Assembly: GCA_037043015.1 (NCBI GenBank) | Contig: CM073321.1 | Location: 18,659,001 to 18,723,000 of the forward strand | Reading direction: 5' to 3' | Source of the DNA: Bryum argenteum | Lineage: Eukaryota; Streptophyta; Bryopsida; Bryales; Bryaceae | Length of the DNA stretch: 64,000 nucleotides | Part shown: in pieces, positions 1-11,231 of the stretch | Layout: each line of letters begins with the position of its first letter | Position numbering within the stretch: position 1 is the first letter of the stretch | Notes under the pieces: generated by a model | What the model saw: the letters and a program-made list of their open reading frames with translations, nothing else | Database searches by the model: none | Told to the model about the DNA's origin: nothing | Translations under genes and position numbers: made by a program

Positions 1-9
1 TAGGGTATG

Positions 10-370
10 GATTTGAGTGCAAAGGGTCTAGTTTTGGACTATTTTTCCTTTGTAAATTTTGAGGCAGTTTTCACCATTGGAAGGCTACTATTTGAGCCAA
101 GATATTTTTTTGATGAATTTTTTTGGTACAAAAGTGTTTTTGAGATGAAGATGGACAACTTTCTAGTTGGTGATTTTTTGATAGCAAATTTCATGTTGGT
201 AGTATTTTCACTTCAAAGTGGAAATGATGGTATTTTGTAGCCTGTTTTGCGCACTAATACGTTACGATCTCCCAATCTATGAGGTCCCATGAGTCAAGTT
301 TTGGCCCACATGATCTACTACAAGTCTATTATAAGTTTGTACGGTTAAGATCTGAATAGCTTATCTTTAT
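10..370 (+). repeat. Dispersed repeat R1, copy 1
   Basis: AT-rich sequence that recurs in diverged form at 1480-2080 and 8560-8970 (both reversed) and at about 52845-53000 (same orientation). Shared blocks include a GTGCAAAGGG...TTTTGGACT start, a CTTCAAAGTGGAAATG stretch near 210-230 and CAATCTATGAGG...CATGAGTC near 275-297. The 77-codon open frame here is not conserved as protein and I do not call it a gene. No terminal inverted repeat or target duplication was seen, so the class of element is unknown. Confidence 0.55.
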
Positions 371-1479
371 TTTCATCTATATCACTTTTTTTGAAAATGA
401 GTTTTTGGCTAAAAATACCCCAAGAACGTTTAGAAGTTAAATAAAAAATCATAATAAAATTTAAAATTTGGAATTTGGATTTTCAGATTTTACTACATAT
501 GTTATGTTTGCATTACCACATCCACTCCAAATTATAGTCCAAAATATTAAATTTAAACCATTTAATTGAGTTGCATGAAAGAGCAAAATCCCACTTTGGC
601 TTGCTTTCATTGGCACTTCGGGGTTAAATCGAAGTTGAATATAAATCAAACTAAAAACTATGAAACCAACTTCAACTACAATGTAAGGAACCTTAATTAT
701 AATTTTCTTATAAACCAATGGGTTGTAAAAGGGTGATAGGGCAACCACTCAAAGTTGTTCCATAAGTCCTCAAACGTTTCACATATTCTGTAAAGGAAAC
801 AAGAAATATTATCACTAGCTTGAATTATATAACAACATACTACCATTATAACAAACTTTATATGATTTGAAAATTACCTAAATTACACTTTGAGTCTTTG
901 ATAACAAATACCTCTTCGTAGGATTCTATAGAATCATTATTGTTTCAAGTGGCCTTGTTGTATGGGTACCTCAAAGCCCTTTGGGAGGATACCATGTCCG
1001 ACATCTTCAGGGCTTTAATAACTAGCTAGATAGTATCGTAGTTACTGTGTCCATTCTCGAAAGGGGAGACTAGTATTGTCCCAAATTTCCCCTTGTCCAG
1101 TGGGCACCAAGTCATTAGCATTACGAAGTTTCAAAGATTCATAGATTCAGCACATGCTAAGAGGGACTTGTTATGTGGTATGGTAATTATATATATCTAA
1201 TTTTATTCAATACTTATATATTGAAAATAAATTAAAGTTAGTTTCAAAATGATACTTCAAAGTGATATTTGTTCATAGTTTTCACAAATGCCTATGATAC
1301 ATAGTTTTTTATACAAATGACATACATATTAGGATAGAAGTAATCAAAACTTTCCAAACCCTCAATTCCTACACATTGCACTCTATATTTAATTTACAAG
1401 CACATTATCTTCAAAGTGTTGCAAATGTATATGAAGGTAAGATATTCTTATTAAAAACTTGATATAGACGTATTAAAAA
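371..1479. other. AT-rich intergenic DNA, no gene seen
   Basis: No reading frame with recognisable protein content. The only longer frame (461-748, minus strand) has the biased, hydrophobic composition of AT-rich noncoding DNA. No RNA gene or clear element ends were found. Confidence 0.5.
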
Positions 1480-2080
1480 TGATGTGGATTAAATTTGGAG
1501 TCAATAGCCCCCATAGATTGCATTATCTTAATTTGTAAATACTCAAGGGGGGGTTTCACTATGCTCGAAGTAAGTATTACTAATGAAATTGAGAGTGAGA
1601 TAATTATGTAGATCCCAACTATACAATCTTGTAATAAACTTATTGTAAGTTATGTGAACCGAATCTGGAGCCTTGAGCCTCATAGATTGGGATATCATAA
1701 TATAGATGTACTAAAGAGAAAATTTTGGAAATCTATCATTTTGACTTTGAAGTGGTAATGCTACCAACAAAACTATTGCAATTAAAAAATCTTCAATTAG
1801 AAAGATGTTCACGTTCATCTCAGTAACATCTTTTTACTAAAAATATTCTTTAAGGTTTTCCTGCCTAAAATAATAGCCTTTCCATGCGAAAACTGCCACA
1901 AATTTTACTATAGAAAAATAGTCCAAAGCTAAACCGAATGCATAAAAATGCATGCCATGTTTTCAAAATATCCTACATTGAAATGAGCTTTTTACTACAA
2001 GAAAATATTTTAATTGGAATGCAACCCAATTAAAAAGGAAATCCAACAATGGATGAATGAGATACAATTTCTCAAAATTC
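1480..2080 (-). repeat. Dispersed repeat R1, copy 2
   Basis: Reverse-oriented relative of the sequence at 10-370 and a parallel relative of 8560-8970. The order of shared blocks is the same as in 8560-8970: a GATC(C/T)CAAC(T/C)ATACAA block, CCTCATAGATTG, a CTTTGAAGTGG block and AAATCCAACAATGGATGAATGAGA. The CATAGATTG block occurs twice here (near 1513 and 1680), which suggests an internal duplication. Confidence 0.5.
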
Positions 2081-3166
2081 CTGCAATTTTTAAATTTTTT
2101 CTGTATAGCTACATCACCGGAAATGTACCACCATAAATGATTTCAATCAAAAACCGATAACTATGAAGTTGTTGCAATTCCTAAAAAAATCACTTATACT
2201 TAAATAAGAAAGTCAAGAAAAATTCCATGTGATCCAAATAATTGGATTGGCAAAAAATCCCCATGTTGTTACACCTCTTAACAAAATATCCATGCACTAA
2301 AATGCATGCCATAAATTCTAAACATGTTTCATAGAGACGCAATGTTTACGAGAAATCTAAAGTTTTTTTGAGATCCAACCCAAGTGATTTCATCAAAAAC
2401 GGATCTAGGGTGCATAAGTTATAACTCTTCAAAGTTTGAGCTACTCATCCAAAAAGTCTTTTATCAACATTCTTTTCGTTAAAGGATTAATGCTTTTGTA
2501 ACCAAAACCAATTATCTCCATTCCATCATTTTCATTTTGAAGTGGAATCGAAACTCACAAACAAAACAAAAACAAAATTAAGCATTATAAAAACAAAAAA
2601 ACAATACTTGGAGAACACGTGCCTATTCACATGAACTATGCGTAAAATTAGTAACAAATAGTGGATATTGATAGTCAAAAGTAAAATTTAAAAGAATGTA
2701 TCAAAAATTTGAAAGCCATTTTGTGATTCATCAATACGTACATTGAAACTAATAATCTTCCATTTAATCTTCCTTGAAACTAATAATCTTCCAAAGGACA
2801 TATATACATACTACAAAAGAGTTGTTGATTAGTGTTACAAATGTCAAATGCGAACCAAACATTAGTGTTAAATGTCACATGTCACCTTAGTGTTATAACA
2901 CCAATCTTCAAAAAATAACACTAAATGTGAGAGCATGGATATTTCCTTGAAGGGGAAGAATCTATTGGAATTGGTACAATTTGTGACTTCAAGGAAAAAA
3001 CAAAGAGCTTTAATTGCAATGGTGGCCCAAAGTGAACAATAATGTTAAAAGTGTTGAGAAATAAAATAATATTTGAATTTCAGTTTATAACAATAATCTT
3101 CGTATAACACTCATCAACAAGTCTTATGTAATGTGGCTCATGTAACAATGGAGCTTGTCGGATGAA
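2081..3166. other. AT-rich intergenic DNA, no gene seen
   Basis: No supported reading frame. A short local duplication of CTTGAAACTAATAATCTTCCA is visible near 2740-2795. Nothing else was recognised. Confidence 0.45.
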
Positions 3167-3741
3167 TCACATTACAACAAGTCTCATACAATCTGAGCTC
3201 ATGTAACAATGGGCACATCGAATGACCTGATCTGTAAATGCGTGAAATTTTAACGTCGTGCTTTGAAAAATGAATAAAATTGTGATCGCTTTCTGAGGAG
3301 GCCAATTTAGCAATTTTGCATCATGTTGCAACACGAGGAGGCGTAGGCGCATAAGCTTAGGCATGATGCCGTAAATGAGGCGGCGGTCTTCAATGCACTG
3401 ATGTACTACCGCATGGAACTGTAGCAACCAAAGTCGAGCGATGTAGAGTAGATGCGGTGTCACGCAGCTTCCATCTCTAAGTGCGTCCTCATTCAAGGCA
3501 TCACCAAACACCCATAGTAGCTACTCCACCTTCTCCAAAACATGTTTGAACCCTCATACAAAGCCATTCCGATTTGAGAACTCCGAATTGCCTCAGTTAT
3601 AACTTCACCTCGTAACGTTGATCTCAAGGTGCACACGTCAAGTTTGCTACTTGCGGATAAAAAGTGGAGCCTGGGAAGTTTGCACTTCGCGACGAGGCAA
3701 CTATTGTACTGAACCCTACTGGGAAGACAAAGCGTCCACAA
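3167..3741 (-). pseudogene. Unrecognised overlapping ORF pair
   Basis: Two open frames on the minus strand (3493-3741 and 3167-3511) overlap by about 19 bases and would join by a single frame change. Base composition is less AT-biased than the surrounding DNA, which is why it is recorded. The predicted residues match no family I recognise, there is no visible signal peptide or membrane segment, and neither frame starts in a convincing context. It lies 300 bp from the divergent plus-strand gene at 4046. It could be the remains of a transposon gene or chance open frames; I lean only slightly to the former. Confidence 0.15.
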
Positions 3742-3818
3742 TCCGGTAAGCCCACTTAACGACTATGACGCAATGTAATTGACTTTCCTCCCTCTCCAAA
3801 TAATTTTGGAAGAGGTAA

Positions 3819-3825
3819 TATAAAG
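3819..3825 (+). promoter_or_regulatory. TATA box candidate for the 4046 gene
   Basis: TATAAAG at 3819-3825, about 225 bp before the ATG at 4046. A pyrimidine-rich TTTGCAG ending at 4023 could close a 5'-UTR intron, which would explain the long distance. Inference from motif and position only. Confidence 0.35.
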
Positions 3826-4045
3826 GTTTTGGAGTGCATCAGAGTTGGTTGTTACGCACGAGTTCTGTGGAGGAGCCGGTGTTTGAGGGTTTCAGTGGAT
3901 TGTTGTACAAGGCTTCAGAGTTTCATTTTTTTCTGGATTAACTTAGTTCATGCATGTTTGAAGAAGAATATCTTATACTGTCAAGAGTTCTTTGTTGTGC
4001 TAGTTCTAATTTTGTGTTTGCAGAAACACCCAGGCGGACGTCATA

Positions 4046-6071
4046 ATGCCGCCACTGAGGAGGAGGAAGAGGGGTCCGGAGCCATGGAATTCACGATCAA
4101 AGAAGAACGGGACAAAGACCACATGCACATCAACCGGTGTTGCATCAACCACAGCAAGCCCTGGCGTTAGACGTGGTAATGCTACTCTTGGTAGAGGAAG
4201 TGGCGTTAACAATCAAGGTAGTGACAAAGGCAATCCGAAGGGTAAGAATAAATACTTGCCAAGGCCAGATGCATGTACAGTAGTTCTTGACGAATTCTTC
4301 CTGTTGACGCAAAGACGGCATGGGCATGAGTCCACCACAACCGCATTACCTACAATCAAGATTATGGAGGAATCAGGTGAGATATCTTGCAAACTTACAC
4401 TTTTCGCAGAAAATGCATAATATATAGGATTCCCAATATTGTAGACTTGCTACATAAAATCTCATAGTTTAGAAGATGTAGTATGTTAAATGTTACAGAA
4501 GATACGACAACAATATCCGGTAGATGTGCACGAATGATGCTAAGGTTGCAGTGCCGCACCTCATACCTAACATGATCTCATCACATTTCTAAGTGTTTTT
4601 TTTTTTTTTTTTTTTTAACCAATTAGTTATATAGGAAAAAACCTGGACTACACACCAGAGATTGCTGCGACGGCACTGAGCCCTCAACATAATGAACTCA
4701 TTGAGGAGGCCCCCGGGGAGGTCCGTCACTCCGTGACGCATGCAAGGCGCATAGAAGTGGAAAGCGAAGAACGTAACAGAGGATCATATCCAAGCGATGC
4801 TCATTTGAACAAAGAACCTGATTATCACATGTTATCGACAGACAAAGACGTGAGAATAAGGAAGGGCAAACGACCCAACCCTTCTCCGAGACAGCGCCAT
4901 AAGTCCAACAAAAGATACTCTGTGGACGATTCACCAGAGGTAACTGCGTCAAACCTAAGTTTAATTGCTATCACTGCTAAGTTCCTCCTACCCATTGGCA
5001 TGATCATTTTGGCTCATGCTAATTTCTTGAAAACTTTGATTGTAGAAGGAAAGATATTACGAGATTGGTCACAGGAGCCAAAGGTATAGGGAGAGAAAGA
5101 TATCAATTTCTCCTTCCCCATCTCTAAGCCCTGAACGGTGTCCAAGAGGCAGAGTCAACATGGCTTATGGGAGATCGAGCCAAGGAAGACATGAGTCATC
5201 CTACCGTGAGAAAACACGTGACATCCATGGTGGAAGGCGAAGGTTGGAGAGCCATGCAAATTATTCAGCATACGGCTATAAATCTCCGACAACACCAAGC
5301 GGCTCATACTTCAGCAACAATGGTCTTTCTTCAGGAAGCTTGGATAGAGGCATTGGTCTCGCGAAGGCGGAATTATCACCTCCAGCGATGAAGACGGAGC
5401 CAGCGCTTTACAAGCGCAAGCACCAGTTGCACTTTTTTGCATTCAACCTCAAAAAAAAGAGCCTTGATCGCCGGGAGAGACGAGATGACGAAGTGGAGCG
5501 ACAAGAAGAGTCAGAAAGACGAGAGAGTCAAGGCAAGAAGGCACACTTTGTACATGTAAGCTATGATGGGAAACCTTATGGACTAGGAATATCAGTTTGG
5601 AATGATGCTCTTTGTAAGGTTGTGCGTGGGTTGGACCCCTCCTACATCGACATTCGACAACAACCTTATCATTTAATGGAAACATTAATGAAGCGGATGT
5701 CGGAGGACTTTGAGTATAGTGAAGACATTAATCCGAGCTGGCTTCGATCTCGAATTGGGAATGCTCTATCATCCTACATGCATGATCTAATGAAGATGAT
5801 AGAGGCGGGAGAGCAGTGTCCAAAATGGGTGAAGGAGGAAGTTTGGGACAAGCTTGTAAAAATACAACAGTCGGAGGAGTTCAAGCAAAAGTCTGCACAA
5901 ATGAGGTACGCAAATTCGTGCCGCAAGACAAAAGGTAGAACCGGCCCTCTTGGGATGGTAGGCGTGACAGAGAGGCTCTGGCAACGATTAGGAAGGTCCC
6001 CCGTTGAGGAAGAAGTGCAAGCAGAGATGTCCCGTCATAAGGGCTTTGCAGGCCGGGTGTTGCGACCCTAA
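4046..6071 (+). CDS. Transposase_24-like (En/Spm-type) protein, three exons
   Basis: Exons 4046-4376, 4635-4939 and 5046-6071 join with matching phases (1, then 0) across two GT-AG introns (4377-4634, 4940-5045) to give an uninterrupted frame of 553 codons. Intron 1 contains a long T run. The N-terminal half is basic and low-complexity (Arg/Ser/Lys rich). The C-terminal half (about 5520-6050) carries a W...WLRSRIGNALSSYM segment and then KSAQMRYANSCRKTKGRTG and PVEEEVQAEMSRHKG, the layout of the plant Ptta/En/Spm Transposase_24 family (PF03004), an accessory protein of CACTA elements. The last four codons and the TAA stop lie inside an LTR fragment that begins at 6058, so the native C-terminus was replaced. 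No DDE catalytic domain is visible. A domesticated gene cannot be excluded, but transposon origin is likelier. Confidence 0.65.
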
Positions 6072-6168
6072 TTACTCCAACTCATTTATTTTTCTTAGTA
6101 AGTCTTACTTGGTAGCGGAACCCCGGCTCAATTAGTTGGTAGCAACCGGCCACGACTTTGCTAACATG
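6058..6168. mobile_element. LTR end fragment, same family as 19233 and 35812
   Basis: Starts TGTTGCGACCCTAATTACTC and runs about 110 bp through CTTGGTAGCGGAACCCCGG and CACGACTTTGCTAACA, matching the TGTCGCGACC end of the solo LTRs at 19233-20421 and (reversed) 35812-37282. Homology stops at about 6168. The following 130 bp ends in TTGTCAGAACA at 6301, which could be a TG...CA partner end, but no target duplication is visible. Confidence 0.6.
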
Positions 6169-6429
6169 GGAGATATGTTGGCCTTGACTCCTCTTGTAAA
6201 GAGTCCCTTATTATAGAATTATTTAGAGCCTAGAGTATCTTTGTCATAAAACATTCTTGTTTTTGACAAAGAGATCTTCCCGACATTCCCTTGTCAGAAC
6301 ATTACCTACCCTGATTTAGACGCCACGTGGACGCGAGACGCTAAATATAGAAATGCAAATATGCAATGCAGGGAAGTGAGAGAAGTTGAGGAAACGGGGA
6401 GTTTTGGCCTTCTGGGGAGAGGCAAGAAG

Positions 6430-6683
6430 AGGAGGGGGAGGGAGGTACGCGGGCCGACCGACGGATAGTCGACCGGTCGGTCGCCAAGCCGACCGCAGGC
6501 CGCCCGGTCGGTCTCCGGGCCGGTCCCCGGTTGCTCGGGCGGTCCCCGGTTGCATGGTCGGTCGGTAGGCCGGTCATGCGGTCCCTCCGATCGGTCGGCC
6601 GGGCACGAGCGGCCCAGATTGACCGATCGTACATCGCCATCGAGCCGGCCGCTTGGGGTTTTTTTTTTTTTTTTTTTTTTTTT
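6430..6683. repeat. GC-rich CGACCGATCGG block 1 with T run
   Basis: About 210 bp of dense GACCG/CGGTC motifs abruptly GC-rich in AT-rich surroundings, followed by 25 T residues at 6659-6683. On the minus strand this reads as an A run followed by the GC block, the same order as at 9158-9505. No TATA box was identified on the far side, so it may be an orphan promoter-like fragment. Confidence 0.5.
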
Positions 6684-6863
6684 ATTCTTAGTTTCCAATG
6701 TGTTACTGAAATCTTTCAAAATTTCATAGGATCCTTTTTATATTTTAATCCCTCTCAGATTTCTGTTATTAGATTCTCAGTGATTATTACACAATGAAAA
6801 AAGGAATCCTATGTTGATTTGTGAAATGCTATATATTCTTTATTCACGGATAGGGTTCAGTGG

Positions 6864-6884
6864 TTTAGGGTTTAGGGTTTAGGG
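6864..6884 (+). repeat. Interstitial telomere-type repeats
   Basis: Three exact tandem TTTAGGG units, the plant-type telomere repeat. Too short to mark a fusion point; may be a chance telo-box or a repair scar. Confidence 0.7.
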
Positions 6885-6886
6885 TT

Positions 6887-6976
6887 CTCATTTTAATATA
6901 GGACCCTTATTTTGGGAATGCGACATTTGGTAAAAAATAGGCATTAAGTTTGGGGAGTCTATAATCTTAGATCCTA
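6887..6976 (+). repeat. 90-bp direct repeat, copy 1
   Basis: Diverged direct repeat of 7683-7774: both run from TCATTTTAATATAGGACCC through GGCA(T/C)TA(A/C)GTTTGG to ATAATCTTAGATCCTA. The copies lie about 800 bp apart. The spacer is AT-rich with no gene, so this could be the pair of ends of a small noncoding element. Confidence 0.6.
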
Positions 6977-7682
6977 TGTTGAATGTTGAAAATACTACCA
7001 ATATATTCCTTGCAATAAACTCGTGATTTATTCCATGTCAATAACATCTTCAAACAAAAATAAATAAAAACTAGATTATTTTGCAAATAATAACAATGCG
7101 ATGGAGAAAAGTGGCATTGTAATCGATTAAAAATATAATTCAATACTACACCATACATACACGAATCCATTATTTTCATTCCACACACAATTGAGTTTCC
7201 AAAGATTTCCGACACCAATCTTTATAAGTTGATGCCATATGTTAAAAACTTATAGAGTGGGATATTTTCAAAAATTTATTTGTCTCCCTTTTTACTTCTC
7301 TTTATTTGTGATCGCGAAATAGAAAACAATAGAATCGTGTTTCTATTACCTTTGTAAGAGGTAAATAAATAATTATTCAAATAAATACAATAATAAAAAT
7401 GCTACTAATAATTATGTAAAAAGAATATGTGCAAATTAAGTACAATGATATGTACTACAATATAAATATACTCCTAGCTTAGTTCAAGGGTGTCAAACAA
7501 AAATATCCAATAATAGAATGAGTTGTTTAAGCACAATGTTTTTTAAGTTAAGAGTATTCTTATGTCTAAATGTGGTCAATCTAAGGCCTACCACGGTAAT
7601 ACCAAAGTTATGAAACTAAATGGTCACACATGCTCTATAACTCTATTACAATATTACATGGTTGAGAATGTAAATTGTCCAT

Positions 7683-7774
7683 CTTCATTTTAATATAGGA
7701 CCCTTAATTTGGAAATGCGTCATTTGGTTAAAAATAGGCACTACGTTTGGAGAGTATATAATCTTAGATCCTAT
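7683..7774 (+). repeat. 90-bp direct repeat, copy 2
   Basis: Partner of 6887-6976, with about a dozen substitutions. It is followed by an A run. Confidence 0.6.
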
Positions 7775-7784
7775 TGCAAAAAAA

Positions 7785-8559
7785 AAAAAACTTATTTTGT
7801 TCCTATAAGTCATTTTGAAGTATTCTAATTATAATGTGAATAAGAATGATATTAGAAAATATGAGTAATTATTATATACGGTATAAATAAAACCACGTCC
7901 ATTTACATAAAATTCAAGTGGGTTAGACTCAACGAATTTGAAAGAAACATATATGATAATAAAATTAAAGAGTATATGATGAAAGTAAATGATGAAATTT
8001 TGCATTTAGAATTAAATTTTTTTCTAAATATAGTATGTAGGTTGTAGAGTTTAATATTCTCAGTATACATATAATGAACGTTTGAACTCAATACTATTGT
8101 AAGAATACGAAATGCTAGAATGAAATCCAATAAGTACATATAATTCATACAGAAGCCAAAAGAATACAAAGCATGAATGTGAGAAAGATTCATTATAATG
8201 TAGGAGTTAGGAGTAATGATCAAACGCATTTTATATTATTTATATGCATTCTCTATGCTTAAACATTACCTCTACATAAGTTAATTTATATCCATAAGAG
8301 TCTTATAGAAATATAATATTTTAAACCTACTGTTCACATGGAAGACACAAATTAGGATACACTAGATTCTATCATCCCTGGTTCTAAATTTGGGATGCAT
8401 GTATGTATAATGGAATTTATATGTTATATGTTTTATACCTACACATATTTTCATGAATGCCAATAGCCTTCTATTATAGTTCATGATAAAATATATTTTT
8501 CTGCTAATACATGTTCATTGTAAGTTTGTAACTTGTAACCTCAAATGCCCAAGGGGGGT
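7785..8559. other. AT-rich intergenic DNA, no gene seen
   Basis: No supported gene. The 108-codon minus-strand frame at 7903-8229 has the Tyr/Ile/Leu-heavy composition expected from AT-rich noncoding DNA. Confidence 0.45.
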
Positions 8560-8970
8560 GTAGACTCTAGAACCTAGAAACACACATTTTGCAAAGTGCG
8601 AGAGATGAAAATGAAGGTTAGCAATCTAGATCTCAACCATACAACATTGTAGAAGACTTGGTTTAGGTCATGTGGAGGAAATTTGGACTCATGAAGCCCC
8701 ATAGATTGCGAGATCATAACATATTATTACTCAACAAAGATCATAAAATTTCATCATATTCACCTTGAAGTGAGAATGCAATTATTATAGGTATTGGCGT
8801 GGATTGAAAAGTAGGTCCTTTGCTCAAAAGTGAATGGCATATCTTCGTCGCATCTTCGATGGAAGTAAGGTTTCCGGTAGAAAAACAAGTTCCAAATTCA
8901 AATACAACCGAACTAACAAAATTGAAATCCAACGATGGATGAATGAGAAACTTCTGCTGAAAAACCATGT
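8560..8970 (-). repeat. Dispersed repeat R1, copy 3
   Basis: Best relative of 1480-2080: GATCTCAACCATACAAC, CCCATAGATTGCGAGATC, CACCTTGAAGTGAGAATG and AAATCCAACGATGGATGAAT occur in the same order. Reversed, it also matches 10-370. The minus-strand open frame at 8741-8968 ends with residues similar to those of the frame at 7-240, reflecting DNA homology rather than a gene. Confidence 0.55.
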
Positions 8971-9157
8971 ATTATTTTAATTTACCCAAAATAGAACATC
9001 ATTGCAAAATAACCCAAGACCTAAACTATTAAAAAAAAATTCCTTTCTTCGTGGGCCATGGGAAAGCATGCCCCATGTTTGAAAAAATCAAAAAACAAGA
9101 CCTGGTTCTGCATCGGCGTTCATTTTCTTTCTTGCAATGGAAATCCACCATTTGTCT

Positions 9158-9505
9158 CAAAAAAAAAAATAAAAAAATAAAAAATAAAAATAAAAATAAA
9201 AACAAACAAACAAGACTCAGGCCGATCGGGGGGGACGGCCGACCGCGCTTGGAGGCCGGCGACGATCGGACGGCGGCCACGACCGCCCTCGCGACCCGTC
9301 GAACGGCGCCGTCGGATCCGTCGGCCGCGATGAATCGGTCGGCGCGATGGATCTGTCGGCCGATCGGGCGGCTGGATCGGTCGCCATTGCGGGCATCGGA
9401 TTGGCCGACCGATCCAGCCGACCGATGGCGGAATCGACCGGCCGCCGACCGAGATTGAACGGCCGGGCGAATGGACGACGAATGCCGACCGCCCCCGATC
9501 GGCAT
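9158..9505 (+). promoter_or_regulatory. A-rich tract and GC-rich block 2, promoter-like
   Basis: An A-rich (AAAAAT)n tract at about 9158-9205 is followed at 9218-9500 by dense GACCG, CGATCGG and CGGCCGACC motifs, then CATAAATA at 9503-9510 and a pyrimidine-rich stretch. The GC block ends immediately upstream of the TATA-like motif and the gene starting at 9648. Blocks at 6430 and 14140 have the same vocabulary. Promoter role is inferred from position. Confidence 0.45.
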
Positions 9506-9510
9506 AAATA
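9503..9510 (+). promoter_or_regulatory. TATA box candidate of the 9648 gene
   Basis: CATAAATA flanked by GCCGACCGG, 138 bp before the ATG at 9648, followed by CTCATTTCTCTTCACTCTG, a plausible pyrimidine initiator. A TTTTTTTGCAG at about 9613-9623 could be the acceptor of a 5'-UTR intron. Confidence 0.5.
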
Positions 9511-9647
9511 GCCGACCGGGGCTCATTTCTCTTCACTCTGTGTGTGCCCTGGTCATTTGTGGTTTTCCATGTCGACTGCGCTCCTCGGAGTCCCCTCTTG
9601 ATAACTGACGCCTTTTTTTGCAGTTTTTTTTCTTGTGGCTGAACAAT

Positions 9648-11231
9648 ATGCCGAGGAAACGACGTACTAGTGCACCCAAGGGCAAGGCCCCGGAGATGGA
9701 CTGGGAAGCAACTGATGATCCAAATTGTGTCGCTAAAGATGGATGGGAAGATGAACCGGCGAGAATTTGGAATTGCACTATGTGCAAGCGATATGTGAAG
9801 ATGAAACACCTCATGAAGTTATGGCCAAGAAATCAAGCGATTATATCGGGGCCACGACGCGAAGGTCTAGCCAGCAGTTGCACAAGTCAACATTTCACGC
9901 TTCGGTATCATGAAGTGACCATTGCCGTTGGAGTACGGAATACTAGGCCGGAAATCATGTTATATTCCAACATGGCTATGGTTTGGGCAAAAATTGTTCT
10001 ACATAAGAACGTGAATTGGAGCACCGTAACAGGTTTGAACGTTGCCGAATTGGATCGGAGCAATGATTTCATACCAACTAGTTGGCTTGGACCCAGTGAT
10101 TGTATGCCCCTTTGGTCGAATCGGACATATACTGAGATGTCGGAAGTTCAAGATGAAGAAAGTACACCTCCAAGGAGATATGGAGGTCAAACACGAATTT
10201 CTCAAGATACACCTCCGAGGGGATACGAGGGTCAAACACAACATCAACAAGATACACCTCCGAGGGGATACGAGGGTCAAACTGAACATCAACAACATAC
10301 ACCTCCGAGGGGATATGGGGGTCACACAGCAGATAATTATAATCGCAGCAATAATAGGGGTATGGCACCAATATCTTTTGGCATAGGAAGTGGTGGGTAT
10401 TATCCCGGTAGCAATATATACGGTCCAGGAACCACTACTCCAGAGACATATAGGGCAGAGCATCCAAGGGATACGTACCAATCCAGAGGCCAACACGATA
10501 CAAGTCCGAATGCTGGAGGAAGATATATGCCAACATATCCTCGAGATACATACGAGTCAGGAGGCCGATACGGTGGAATGAGTGCTCCGGAGAGCTATAC
10601 GCCAACATATCCTCGGGAATGTAACGATGTTCCCGGCCAATATGGTAGAGGTACCAGTAGTCCAGAGTACCATATCCCAACACATCCAAGGGACACATAC
10701 GAGTCTCGAGGCTAGTATGGGAGAGGACCTAACATTCGAGAAAGGTACCCCACAACGTATCCTAGTGGATCATACGATGCTCACAACCAATACGGTAGAA
10801 GACCTGAGGTTCCAGATAGCTTCAGACCAACGTATCCAAGAGATACGCATGATCATCACGGCGAGTACGGTAGAGCTATTACCAATCCCGAGTACCGTAC
10901 TCCAAGTCAAGCAAGAGATGAATACGAGCCCAGTTGGAATTATCGGAATAAGGATCGTGAAGAGCATATCACTCAGTATCCATATCCTGGGTATGGCCAA
11001 TATGCATATGGAAGTAACAACACTCCCCCGCCACCATTCCGAACTCGTGAAGAAGAAGATGCAGAGTTTGAAAGACAACTACGAGAGGCAACAATTCAAA
11101 GTCAAGCGGAGTACATCCGCAAGCTTGAAAATGATCGTATTTACAACGAGCAGCGCTTGTATGATGCTTATTCGCGAGGGCGGTTCTCAGACCAAGCAGG
11201 GCCAAGTGGAACACAAGATGATAAGGACTAG
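9648..11231 (+). pseudogene. Tandem-repeat Tyr/Pro/Gly-rich protein with internal amber stop
   Basis: Frame from ATG 9648 runs to TAG 10713 and then continues in the same frame to TAG 11229-11231, 527 codons in all. The N-terminus is basic (PRKRR) and has a WNCTMCKRY motif that hints at a zinc-binding or BED-like fold, uncertain. From about 10160 there are four 16-residue repeats of the type TPPRGYEGQTQHQQD, then from about 10450 to 10940 six or seven 25-residue units built on PTYPRDTYES...YGRG. The C-terminus is charged and likely coiled-coil (EEEDAEFERQLREAT). The internal TAG falls where sister units have Gln (GQYGRG, NQYGRR), so a CAG to TAG change is likely. Repeats and frame on both sides are well kept, so the lesion looks recent. 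Family not recognised. Confidence 0.5.

Noticed and set aside
6316-6719. Long overlapping minus-strand frames rich in Arg, Pro, Asp and Gly.
   Set aside because: They come from the GC-rich repeat block, are open in several frames at once and resemble no protein. The same holds for frames at 9029-9526, 14051-14616 and 41318-41644.
6864-6884. TTTAGGG repeats as evidence of an ancient telomere fusion.
   Set aside because: Only three units and no head-to-head arrangement. Too short to support that claim.
10042-10581. Alternative-frame ORFs inside the tandem-repeat gene.
   Set aside because: The 48-bp and 75-bp periods keep several frames open at once. Only the frame from 9648 has coherent repeats on both sides of the TAG.
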